DNA of 63,493 bases from the NCBI GenBank assembly GCA_023150805.1, contig JAKLKF010000030.1:1-63493 (forward strand), read 5' to 3'. Source of the DNA: Myxococcota bacterium (GTDB lineage: Bacteria; Myxococcota_A; UBA796; UBA2385). The first letter of the stretch is position 1, and every line of letters begins with the position of its first letter. The position numbers and the translations under genes are program-made. Below are positions 34,011-41,362 of this stretch, one piece after another. Under the pieces are notes generated by a model that was given only the letters and a program-made list of their open reading frames with translations, was not told the DNA's origin and ran no database searches.

Positions 34011-35056
34011 GCCTCGGCGGTGGCCAGCACCTGGGACAGGCCGCTGCCGAGCACCGACAGGTCGCTGGCCCCGGTCACCGTGATGCGGTCGAAGCTGTCG
34101 GCGAAGGCCGCGGCCACCTGGGGCAGGGTCTGGGTCAGCATCAGCTCGCGCAGGCGCGCCTCGCTGACCTCGGCCTCGGCGGCGCGGCGCTGGCGGATGG
34201 CCTCCGCCTCGGCCTCGGCGCGCAGCCGGGTGGCCTGCCCCTCCAGCTCGGCGCGGCGGACCTCGCTCTCGGCGCGGGCGACGTCGCGCTCCAGCTCGGC
34301 CTGGGCCTGGCGGCGGGCCAGCAGGGCGGCGTGGGCGGCGTCCTCCTCGCGGCGCTGGCGCTCGGCGGCGATGCGCGCCTCCTCCTGGCGCAGCAGCTCC
34401 AGGCGCCGGGCCTCGGCGGCCTTGGCCCGCTCCTGGGCCAGGCGCGCCTCCTCGACCAGCACGGCCGTGCGCGCGGCCAGGGCGGAGAGCGCCAGCTCCT
34501 CGCGGTAGGGAGCCTGCAGGCGGCCGAAGACCTCCTCGGAGAGCACGCGCACGTCCTGGATCTCGATGGTGTCCAGGGCCACGCCCCAGCCGCGGTCGGT
34601 GCCGTCCCCGGTCCGCCCGCGGCCGGCGACCACGGGGCCCACCTCGGCCATCAGCTCGTCGGCCAGCGCGTCCTTGCGGCGGGTCAGGCAGTCCTCCAGG
34701 CCCAGGTTGGCGACCAGGCGGCGGGTGGCGCCGACGAACATCTCGCGCAGGATGTCGGCCAGGGGTGAGCCGGCGCCCTCGGTCGACAGGTCGAGCATCC
34801 GCCAGGCGACCTGGGGGGCGACGACCCGGTAGACGGCCAGGCCGGTGACGGCGACGCCGACCTTCTCGCGGGTGACCTGGTCGGCGGTGAACTGCAGCCG
34901 GTGCACGCTGGTGTCGACCAGGGCGACCACGTCGCCGGGCCAGCGGAAGCAGCTCCCGCCTTGCGTGCTCTGCAGGACGCGGCCGCGGCGGATGTGGACC
35001 AGGTGCTGGTGGGCGTCGGCGGTGACGACGCCCCAGGCGGGCAGGGGACGAGCCAT
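33980..35056 (-). CDS. SPFH/Band 7 domain protein
   Basis: A 358-residue protein. The SPFH domain (about 15-190) has QHLVHIRRGRV, VVALVDTSVHRLQF, TREKVGVAVTGLAVYRV and LDTIEIQDVRVLSEEVFG. A long Ala/Glu/Arg coiled coil (about 195-305) follows, then a C-terminal part (LPQVAAAFADSFDRITVTGA) as in flotillins and slipins. No N-terminal membrane helix is visible, so it may associate peripherally with the membrane or form cytosolic rings. GGAGG lies five bases before the ATG. It stands alone; the usual NfeD partner is absent. Confidence 0.88.
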   Translation of the reverse strand: MARPLPAWGVVTADAHQHLVHIRRGRVLQSTQGGSCFRWPGDVVALVDTSVHRLQFTADQVTREKVGVAVTGLAVYRVVAPQVAWRMLDLSTEGAGSPLADILREMFVGATRRLVANLGLEDCLTRRKDALADELMAEVGPVVAGRGRTGDGTDRGWGVALDTIEIQDVRVLSEEVFGRLQAPYREELALSALAARTAVLVEEARLAQERAKAAEARRLELLRQEEARIAAERQRREEDAAHAALLARRQAQAELERDVARAESEVRRAELEGQATRLRAEAEAEAIRQRRAAEAEVSEARLRELMLTQTLPQVAAAFADSFDRITVTGASDLSVLGSGLSQVLATAEAYGIRLPGRA

Positions 35057-35271
35057 GGGACCTCCGGGCTGCGCTCTGGGGATTCAAGGCCCGTGCCCGC
35101 CGCAAGTGGTGGAGATCCCGTGCGGTGGAGGGGCCCCCGATCCACCCTGGCGCAGCCGGCTGGTCCGAGCTGGACCAGGGGCCGCTTGTCGCGGGATGTC
35201 GCGCGGCGCCCCCCCTCGCAAATGGCGGCGGCGCGGGCCGCGTCGGCAGGGCAGCCACCCAGGAGAAGCCC

Positions 35272-35925
35272 ATGCTGACCCTCCTCTCCCTGCTGCTGTC
35301 CGCCTCCCCCGCCATGGCCGAGGCCGTGACCTTCCGCTCGCTGGACAAGGCCTGGATGAACGTCTACGTCGACGGCCGCCAGGTCGGCGAGCTGGACAGC
35401 TTCGACCTGCAGGTGCGGGTGCACCTGGAGCCCGGCGTGCACCGGGTCGAGGTGCGCGACTTCATGGACCGGCGCGTCATCGACAGCGGCTGGCTCACGG
35501 TGAAGCGCGGCCAGGACCTGGCGCTGGGCGTCGGCGAGCACCGCGGCCTGCTGGTCTACACCGACCCGCGCGCCCTGTCGGACCAGGCGCCCTCCAGCGG
35601 CGGGAGCTGCCGCGCGCACGAGAGCCACCACGTCCGCCCGGGTGACCCCGGCAGCGAGCCGGTGCGGGTCGAGCTGCACAACATCGACGGGACCTGGGCC
35701 AACGTGCGCATCGACGGTCGGCTGGTCGCCGAGCTGCGCGGCCCCTCCGACGAGCAGGCCCTGCGCCTGGCCCCCGGCGTCTACACGGTCCAGATCTCCG
35801 ACTTCATGGACCAGCGCGTGTGGAGCACGGGCCAGCTCCGGGTCGGCTGCACCGACGAGCTGCGCATCGGCATCGACGAGCGCCGCGACCCGGTGGTCTA
35901 CAACGACCCGCGGGCGTGGATCTGA
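35272..35925 (+). CDS. Exported protein with two tandem PEGA-like domains
   Basis: A 217-residue exported protein with signal MLTLLSLLLSASPAMA. It contains two copies of one module: MNVYVDGRQVGELDSFDLQV...EPGVHRVEVRDFMDRRVIDSG and ANVRIDGRLVAELRGPSDEQ...APGVYTVQISDFMDQRVWSTG, joined by a linker with one Cys (about 106). Each ends in a similar VYxDPRA stretch. The fold matches PEGA-type beta sandwiches common in myxobacterial surface proteins. AGGAG lies seven bases before the ATG. The duplication is internal; function unknown. Confidence 0.75.
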   Translation: MLTLLSLLLSASPAMAEAVTFRSLDKAWMNVYVDGRQVGELDSFDLQVRVHLEPGVHRVEVRDFMDRRVIDSGWLTVKRGQDLALGVGEHRGLLVYTDPRALSDQAPSSGGSCRAHESHHVRPGDPGSEPVRVELHNIDGTWANVRIDGRLVAELRGPSDEQALRLAPGVYTVQISDFMDQRVWSTGQLRVGCTDELRIGIDERRDPVVYNDPRAWI

Positions 35926-35978
35926 GCCCTCCGGGGGGGGGCGGGCGCGGCACCCGCTCGCCGGCATAGAGCGGGCGG

Positions 35979-36410
35979 ATGCTGCCAGCGCCCTTCCCCG
36001 GCCTCGACGTCACCGTCCGCTCCAGCCACGTCGATCTCTTCGGCCACGTCAGCCACATGGCGTGGCTGGAGTTCATGGAGTGGGCCCGCTTCGCCTGGGC
36101 CGAGCACGTCGGCGCGCCGATCCCGGTGATGATCGCGCGCGACCGGCTGGGGCCGGCGCTGGTGAAGCTGGAGGTGCGCTACCGGCAGGAGGGCCGGCTG
36201 GGCGACCAGCTCCGGGTGACGGTGGAGCCGGTGTCCGCCGACCGCCGGCTGGGGCGGCTGCGGCAGGAGGCGCGGCGGCAGCCGGGCGGCGAGCTGTGCT
36301 GCGAGGCCGAGATGACCTTCGTGATGATCGACCTGGACACGCGGCGGCCGCGCCCGCTGCCGGCGGGCTGGCTGGGCTCGCCCTCGCAGCGGCATGGGAG
36401 GGGGGGGTGA
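35979..36410 (+). CDS. Acyl-CoA thioesterase (4HBT hot-dog fold)
   Basis: A 143-residue hot-dog protein of the YbgC type. The active-site motif is VDLFGHVSHMAWLEFMEWARFAW, with the catalytic Asp of the usual DxxGHVNN replaced in register by D-L-F-G-H-V-S-H. The beta sheet (LVKLEVRYRQEGRLGDQLRVTVEP) follows. It should hydrolyse an acyl-CoA or acyl-ACP thioester. No good Shine-Dalgarno precedes the ATG, which sits behind a nine-G run. Its stop overlaps the GTG of the permease gene. Confidence 0.85.
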   Translation: MLPAPFPGLDVTVRSSHVDLFGHVSHMAWLEFMEWARFAWAEHVGAPIPVMIARDRLGPALVKLEVRYRQEGRLGDQLRVTVEPVSADRRLGRLRQEARRQPGGELCCEAEMTFVMIDLDTRRPRPLPAGWLGSPSQRHGRGG

Positions 36411-37345
36411 CGGGGCTGCCCGCGGGGTCCGTCCCCGCGGTCGTGCTGGAGAAGATCGTCGTCGTCCTGCTGGTGGCGGCGGCGGGCTACCTGGCGCGGC
36501 GCCGGGGCCTGCTGGACGCCAGGGCGACCGCGGCCACCAGCCGGGTGGTCGTCGACGTGGCCTTCCCGGCGCTGGTGCTCTCGCAGCTCCCGCGCACAGT
36601 GGACGCGGCGAGCCTGGCGACCGCGTGGCCGGCGCCCGTGGCGGGCCTGGTGCTGGTCGGCGGCGGCTGCCTGGTCGGCCGGCTGCTGACGCGCAGCCCG
36701 ACCGGGGCCTTCCTGGTCGGCCTCCCCAACTGGATCTTCCTGCCGCTGCTCATCGCCGAGGCCCTCTACGGTCCGGCGGGCGTGCGCACGGTGCTGCTGG
36801 TGGACGCCGGCGCCCAGGTGGCGCTGTGGACGGTGGGCGTGGCGACCCTGTCCGGCGGCGTGATGCTGCGCGGGCTGGCCAACCCCGGGCTCGCCTCGAC
36901 GGCGCTGGGCCTGGCGCTGGCGCTGGCGCTGCCGGCCTCGTCCTGGCCGCTGCCGCTGGCCCTGCTGGGGCAGGCCCTGGGGCTGCTCGGCCAGCTCGCC
37001 GTGCCGCTGTCGCTCTTCGCGATGGGGGCCCAGCTCTTCGAGGCGGGAGGCGCGGCGCCGGGCGCGGGCGAGCCGGCGGCGTGGGGGGAGCTGGTGCGGG
37101 TGCTTGTCGGACGGCTGCTGGTCGTGCCCGCCCTGGCGGTCGGCGCGCTCGGGCTGTGGGGGGGCGCGCTGGCCCCCGAGGTCCGGACCGTGCTGGTGGT
37201 GACGGCGGCGATGCCGGTGGCGATCTCGGGCAGCATGTTCGCCCAGCGCTTCGGCGGGCAGGTGGGACTGGCGGCGCGCGCGGTGGCGCTCAGCACCGTG
37301 CTGGCGGCGCTGACGGTCCCGGCCCTGCTGCGGCTGGTCGGCTGA
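36407..37345 (+). CDS. AEC-family (auxin efflux carrier-like) permease
   Basis: A 312-residue inner-membrane protein with about ten hydrophobic helices in two five-helix halves. It begins with VVLEKIVVVLLVAAAGYLARRRGLLD, the AEC N-terminus, and has FPALVLSQLP in the first half and AMPVAISGSMFAQRFGG in the second, the Pro-containing crossover helices of this fold. It probably exports or imports small organic acids such as malate; the substrate is not predictable. GTGA overlap with the thioesterase gene indicates coupling. Confidence 0.88.
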   Translation: MTGLPAGSVPAVVLEKIVVVLLVAAAGYLARRRGLLDARATAATSRVVVDVAFPALVLSQLPRTVDAASLATAWPAPVAGLVLVGGGCLVGRLLTRSPTGAFLVGLPNWIFLPLLIAEALYGPAGVRTVLLVDAGAQVALWTVGVATLSGGVMLRGLANPGLASTALGLALALALPASSWPLPLALLGQALGLLGQLAVPLSLFAMGAQLFEAGGAAPGAGEPAAWGELVRVLVGRLLVVPALAVGALGLWGGALAPEVRTVLVVTAAMPVAISGSMFAQRFGGQVGLAARAVALSTVLAALTVPALLRLVG

Positions 37346-37429
37346 GCGCAGCGCCGGGGGCGCGCGGATTTCACGCGGCGCACCGGCGCGCGGCTGGTAG
37401 CGTGCGGTTGGCACCCACCTGAGAGGCCC

Positions 37430-38434
37430 ATGCCCGACTTCCGCCGCCAGCCCAACCGCGTCCCCGTCCCCCGCCCCCGCCCGGCCGACCTGGGCCAACG
37501 CCCCGGCCAGGGGCGCCCCGGCGCCGGACAGGGCCGCGGCAACGACGCGACGCTGCAGCAGATGCAGACCCAGACCCAGACCCAGACCCAGGGGCGGGTG
37601 GAGGGGCAGGCCGCGACCCCGGGCGAGGGCACCGCCGGCGTGGTCGTCGACGAGCTGCTGCTCGACGCCGCCGTCACCGCGCTGCTGGCCGTGGTCCCCC
37701 AGGACCTGCGCACCTACGCCGAGGGGCACCTGCCCGGCATCGTGCAGCAGTGCGCCTGGGACCACGTCACCAACGCCAACCAGGTGGCCTACATCCTGGC
37801 CACCGCCGAGCACGAGTCCAAGTTCGGCCGCCCGGCCTTCTCCTGGAGCCAACCGCTGGTCGAGGATCACAACCAGTACGGGCAGCAGCGGAACGGCAAG
37901 TGGCGCGCCTCCAACCACGTCTCCGGCGGGACCTCGCGCGGCGACACCGAGGCCGCGCTCGACCAGGACTACTGGGACGACGCCTACGGCGGCCGCCTGG
38001 GCAACCAGAGCGGCACCTCCGACGCCGCCAACTACCGGGGCCGCGGCTACGTCCAGATCACGGGCCGCGAGAACTACCAGCGGATGAGCACCCTCCTGCA
38101 GGAGGAGGGCTTCACCTACACGCTGGATGACGTGCGCTACGGCACGGCCGAGAACCCGATCGACCTGATCGCCCACCCCGACCACGTCAACCGCAGCTCT
38201 GCCCTGGCGGCGAAGCTGCTGGTCTACGGCAGCACCGAGGGGACCTACACCGGCAAGGCGCTCTCCGACTACGTCAACGACGAGGAGACCGACTTCACCA
38301 ACGCCCGCCGGGTGATCAACGGTGACGTGGAGGAGAACGGAGCCTCCATCGCCTCCATCGCGCAGCGCTACGCGGCGGTGCTGACCACCCTGTGGCCCCA
38401 GGTCTTCACCACCCGACAGGCCGGCCCCCGCTGA
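37430..38434 (+). CDS. GH19-type lysozyme/chitinase-like enzyme with repeat-rich N-terminus
   Basis: A 334-residue protein lacking a signal peptide. The first 75 residues are Pro/Gln/Arg-rich with a QTQTQTQTQ run. Residues about 90-320 match the GH19 endochitinase/muramidase fold: YILATAEHESKFGRPAFSW with the catalytic Glu, YRGRGYVQITGRENYQRMS and RRVINGDV. It should cut peptidoglycan or chitin. A disordered N-terminus without a secretion signal resembles loading regions of contractile-injection-system cargo or phage enzymes, an inference only. GAGAGG is the ribosome-binding site. The gene is apparently monocistronic. Confidence 0.85.
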   Translation: MPDFRRQPNRVPVPRPRPADLGQRPGQGRPGAGQGRGNDATLQQMQTQTQTQTQGRVEGQAATPGEGTAGVVVDELLLDAAVTALLAVVPQDLRTYAEGHLPGIVQQCAWDHVTNANQVAYILATAEHESKFGRPAFSWSQPLVEDHNQYGQQRNGKWRASNHVSGGTSRGDTEAALDQDYWDDAYGGRLGNQSGTSDAANYRGRGYVQITGRENYQRMSTLLQEEGFTYTLDDVRYGTAENPIDLIAHPDHVNRSSALAAKLLVYGSTEGTYTGKALSDYVNDEETDFTNARRVINGDVEENGASIASIAQRYAAVLTTLWPQVFTTRQAGPR

Positions 38435-38530
38435 GGGCCGCCGCCTCCACCGGCCGGCCGCCCGTGGCCGCCCCCCCCGCCCCGCCATAGGACGCTGGCC
38501 CCCCGGCCTCGCCGTCCGCAGGAGCAGCGC

Positions 38531-39562
38531 ATGCCCAACGCCTACATCTCCGGTACGGGCGGCTACGTGCCGCCGCGCGTCGTCACCAACGACGACCTGA
38601 TCCAGCAGTATGGCGTCGACACCACCCACGAGTGGATCCACCGCCGCACGGGCATCAACGAGCGGCGCTTCGCCGACGCGGGTGTGGGCAGCGCCGAGCT
38701 GGGCGAGAAGGCGGCCCGCCGGGCGCTGGAGGCCGCGGGGCTCGAGCCGCACGAGCTGGACATGATCCTCTTCGCCAGCCTGTCGCCGGACTACTGCTTC
38801 CCCGGCAGCGGCGTCATCATGCAGGAGCGCCTGGGCCTGTGCGAGGGGCCCAAGGCCCGCTTCGTGCCGGCGATGGACATCCGCAACCAGTGCTCGGGCT
38901 TCCTCTACGGCCTGGGCACGGCGACCTCGATGGTGCAGAGCGGCGCCTGCAAGCACGTCCTGCTGGTGGGTGGCGAGACGCACTCGGCGGCGCTGGACCT
39001 GAGCACCCGCGGACGCCAGGTGGCCAGCCTGTTCGGCGACGGCGCCGGCGCGGTCGTGGTCAGCGCCACGGACGAGGACCGCGGCATCCGCGGGTGGTGG
39101 CTGGGCGCGGACGGCCGCCACGTCGAGGTGCTGTGCCAGAAGGTCTGGGACATCAAGCAGCGGCCCTTCATCCCCCTGGACGAGCACGGCGTGGGCCAGG
39201 TCCAGCCCGAGGCGATGTGGGCCTACATGGAGGGCAAGAAGGTCTTCCGCCACGCCGTCGAGCGCATGTGCGAGGCGGTGCTGACGGCCTGCACGGCCCA
39301 GGGCATCACCGGCGCCGACATCGACCTGTGGTGCTTCCACCAGGCCAACATGCGCATCAACCAGTACGTGGCCGAGACGCTGGGCATCCCCGAGGACAAG
39401 CTCGTCCACAACATCGACCGCTACGGCAACACGACCGCGGCCACCATCCCGCTGCTGCTCGACGAGGCGGCCCGCGACGGCCGCCTGCAGCGCGGCATGA
39501 AGGTGGCGATGGTGGCCTTCGGCTCCGGCTTCACCTGGGGCTCGGCCATCTGCGACTGGTAG
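38531..39562 (+). CDS. 3-Oxoacyl-ACP synthase III-like (KAS III) enzyme
   Basis: A 343-residue thiolase-fold condensing enzyme with the complete KAS III triad: Cys121 in RNQCSGFLYG, His270 in CFHQANMRIN and Asn300 in DRYGNTTAATIP. The N-terminus (YISGTGGYVPPRVVTNDDL, HRRTGINERRF) is FabH-like. It should condense an acyl-CoA with malonyl-ACP, or a related unit in a dedicated pathway; the lone position and the adjacent aminotransferase argue against housekeeping FabH. GGAGCAG precedes the ATG. The aminotransferase starts 34 bases after the stop. Confidence 0.92.
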   Translation: MPNAYISGTGGYVPPRVVTNDDLIQQYGVDTTHEWIHRRTGINERRFADAGVGSAELGEKAARRALEAAGLEPHELDMILFASLSPDYCFPGSGVIMQERLGLCEGPKARFVPAMDIRNQCSGFLYGLGTATSMVQSGACKHVLLVGGETHSAALDLSTRGRQVASLFGDGAGAVVVSATDEDRGIRGWWLGADGRHVEVLCQKVWDIKQRPFIPLDEHGVGQVQPEAMWAYMEGKKVFRHAVERMCEAVLTACTAQGITGADIDLWCFHQANMRINQYVAETLGIPEDKLVHNIDRYGNTTAATIPLLLDEAARDGRLQRGMKVAMVAFGSGFTWGSAICDW

Positions 39563-39596
39563 CCGTCCCCCGCTCGCCCTCCGCCCGGATCTCCCC

Positions 39597-40895
39597 GTGA
39601 CCATCGACGTCAGCGCCTTCCTCCCCCGGGACGGGGCGGCCGCCATGCGGCAGGCCATCGCCCCCCCCATGTCCGAGATGCAGGGCTCCACCATCCTGGC
39701 CATCGCCGGCGAGGTCCGGCGGATGAAGGCCCAGGGGCGCGAGATCTGCGACCTGACCGTGGGCGACTTCTCGCCCCAGCACTTCCGCATCCCGGCCGCG
39801 CTCGAGGCCCGGATCCAGGAGCTGGTCGGCCAGGGGCAGACCAACTACCCCCCGGCCGACGGCGTGCCGGAGCTGAAGTCCGCCATCGCGCGGCTGTACG
39901 AGCGGGACCTGGGCCTGCGCTACGAACCGGACGCGATCTGCGTCGGCAGCGGGGCGCGGCCGCCGATCTACGCCTCCTGGCGGCTGTTCACCCGGCCCGG
40001 CGACAAGACCGTCAGCTTCTTGCCGATGTGGAACTCCGGCTACTACGCCCAGTTCTGCGAGACGGACCACCGCTTCGTCCCCACCTCGGCCCAGGAGAAC
40101 TTCTTCCCCACCGTGGAGCAGGTGAAGGCCGAGCTGCCCGGCACCCGCATGATGGTGATCAACTCGCCCCTGAACCCGACGGGCACGGTCATCGACAGCG
40201 AGGTGCTGGCCGGCATCGCGACGGCCCTGGTCGACGAGAACCGGCGCCGGGACAGCCGGGGCGAGCGCCCCTGCATGCTGGTCTTCGACCAGGTCTACTG
40301 GATGCTGACCAGCGCCGGGCTGCGCCACCACAGCCCCGTCCAGCTCGTGCCCGAGTGCGCCCCCTACGTGGTGCACGTCGACGCCATCAGCAAGTGCTTC
40401 GCCGCCACCGGCCTGCGGGTGGGCTGGGCGGTGCTGCCGCCCTACCTCCAGGCCCAGATGAAGGGGCTGATCGGGCACATCGGCGCCTGGGCCCCCAAGC
40501 CCGAGCAGCTCGCCACCGCCTGGCTGCTCGACCAGCCCCTGGTGATGGCGGAGTACCTCGACGGCCTGCGTGCGCAGATCGACACCCGGCTGCACCGCAT
40601 CTACGCGGCGGTGCAGCAGATGCACGCCGCGGGCCTGCCGGTCCAGGCGATCAGCCCGCAGGGGGCGATCTACCTGTCCTTCCGGGTGGACCTGGTCGGT
40701 CGGGGCTTCGCCAGCAACGAGGAGATCCGCAAGTGGCTGCTGGCCGAGGCGGGGCTGGCGGTGGTGCCCTTCCAGGCCTTCGACATGCCCGACGAGTCGG
40801 GCTGGTTCCGCATGAGCGTGGGCGCCTGCGGGGTCGAGGAGCTGGACGCCGCCCTGGAGCGGCTGCGCAAGGCCCTGGTCGCGCGACCCGCCTGA
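39597..40895 (+). CDS. PLP-dependent aminotransferase, class I/II
   Basis: A 432-residue fold-type I aminotransferase. Signatures are TNYPPADGVPELKSAIARLY, the NSPLNPTG loop with Asn193, FDQVYW with Asp231 for the PLP nitrogen and AISKCFAATGLRVGW with the Schiff-base Lys266. The C-terminal small domain ends with FRMSVGACG, where the Arg should bind the substrate carboxylate. Amino-acid specificity is not predictable. The GTG start gives a normal length. It lies just behind the KAS III-like gene, so it may supply or modify a nitrogen-bearing substrate for the same pathway. Confidence 0.92.
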   Translation: MTIDVSAFLPRDGAAAMRQAIAPPMSEMQGSTILAIAGEVRRMKAQGREICDLTVGDFSPQHFRIPAALEARIQELVGQGQTNYPPADGVPELKSAIARLYERDLGLRYEPDAICVGSGARPPIYASWRLFTRPGDKTVSFLPMWNSGYYAQFCETDHRFVPTSAQENFFPTVEQVKAELPGTRMMVINSPLNPTGTVIDSEVLAGIATALVDENRRRDSRGERPCMLVFDQVYWMLTSAGLRHHSPVQLVPECAPYVVHVDAISKCFAATGLRVGWAVLPPYLQAQMKGLIGHIGAWAPKPEQLATAWLLDQPLVMAEYLDGLRAQIDTRLHRIYAAVQQMHAAGLPVQAISPQGAIYLSFRVDLVGRGFASNEEIRKWLLAEAGLAVVPFQAFDMPDESGWFRMSVGACGVEELDAALERLRKALVARPA

Positions 40896-40964
40896 GGGTT
40901 CGGGCCGGTCGGGCTTGGCCCCCCCGCGGCGTCCGGGTAGAGCCGGCGCAACCCAGGAGCCCCC

Positions 40965-41303
40965 ATGCCCCGCGGTGACTTCGCCACCGACACCGACTTC
41001 CGCCACGCCGTCGAGCCCCTGCTGGCGCGCCTGCTCGACCAGCTCGACCAGCTCCCGACCGACGAGCTGGACCCGGCGCTGACGACCGGCAACCTGACCC
41101 TGCGCTTCGAGTCCGGCGCGACCTTCATCCTCAGCCAGCAGACCCCGACGCACGAGCTGTGGCTCTCGGCCAACCTGCGCGCCTGGCACTTCGTGCGCGA
41201 GGGGGGGACCTGGGTGGAGCGCGACAGCGGCGAGGACATGCTCGCGCTGCTCGGCCGCCTGGTGGGCGAGAAGCTGGGGATGACCGTGGTGTTCCCGGCC
41301 TGA
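40965..41303 (+). CDS. cyaY: Frataxin-like iron donor CyaY
   Basis: A 112-residue frataxin homologue. The acidic N-terminal helix (LLARLLDQLDQLPTDELDPAL) precedes the beta sheet with NLTLRFESGATFILSQQTP, ELWLSANLRAWHF and WVERDSGEDMLALLGRL, the conserved Trp strand and C-terminal helix. It should bind iron and regulate cysteine desulfurase in Fe-S assembly. AGGAGC lies six bases before the ATG. It is not beside isc or suf genes; in this window only the HesB-like selenoprotein candidate has a related theme. Confidence 0.88.
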   Translation: MPRGDFATDTDFRHAVEPLLARLLDQLDQLPTDELDPALTTGNLTLRFESGATFILSQQTPTHELWLSANLRAWHFVREGGTWVERDSGEDMLALLGRLVGEKLGMTVVFPA

Positions 41304-41362
41304 CACCCGGCGGGGCCCGCCGCGCCACCCGGCAGGGGCTCTCCGCCGGGTAGGCTGGGCCG

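Noticed and set aside
31989..35348. A 1119-codon minus-strand open frame over the secreted protein and the SPFH gene
   Set aside because: Covers two convincing genes, one of them in a different frame on the same strand; composition typical of shadows.
35933..35941. Nine-G run before the thioesterase gene as a switch
   Set aside because: It lies 38 bases upstream of the start in non-coding DNA and is short for this GC content; no effect on a frame.
37565..37591. CAGACC hexanucleotide repeat in the GH19 gene as a phase switch
   Set aside because: Six is a multiple of three, so unit changes alter only the length of the QT run and not the frame.
36179..39844. A 1221-codon minus-strand open frame
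   Set aside because: Antisense to five well-recognised genes (thioesterase, permease, GH19, KAS III and aminotransferase start); low-complexity composition.
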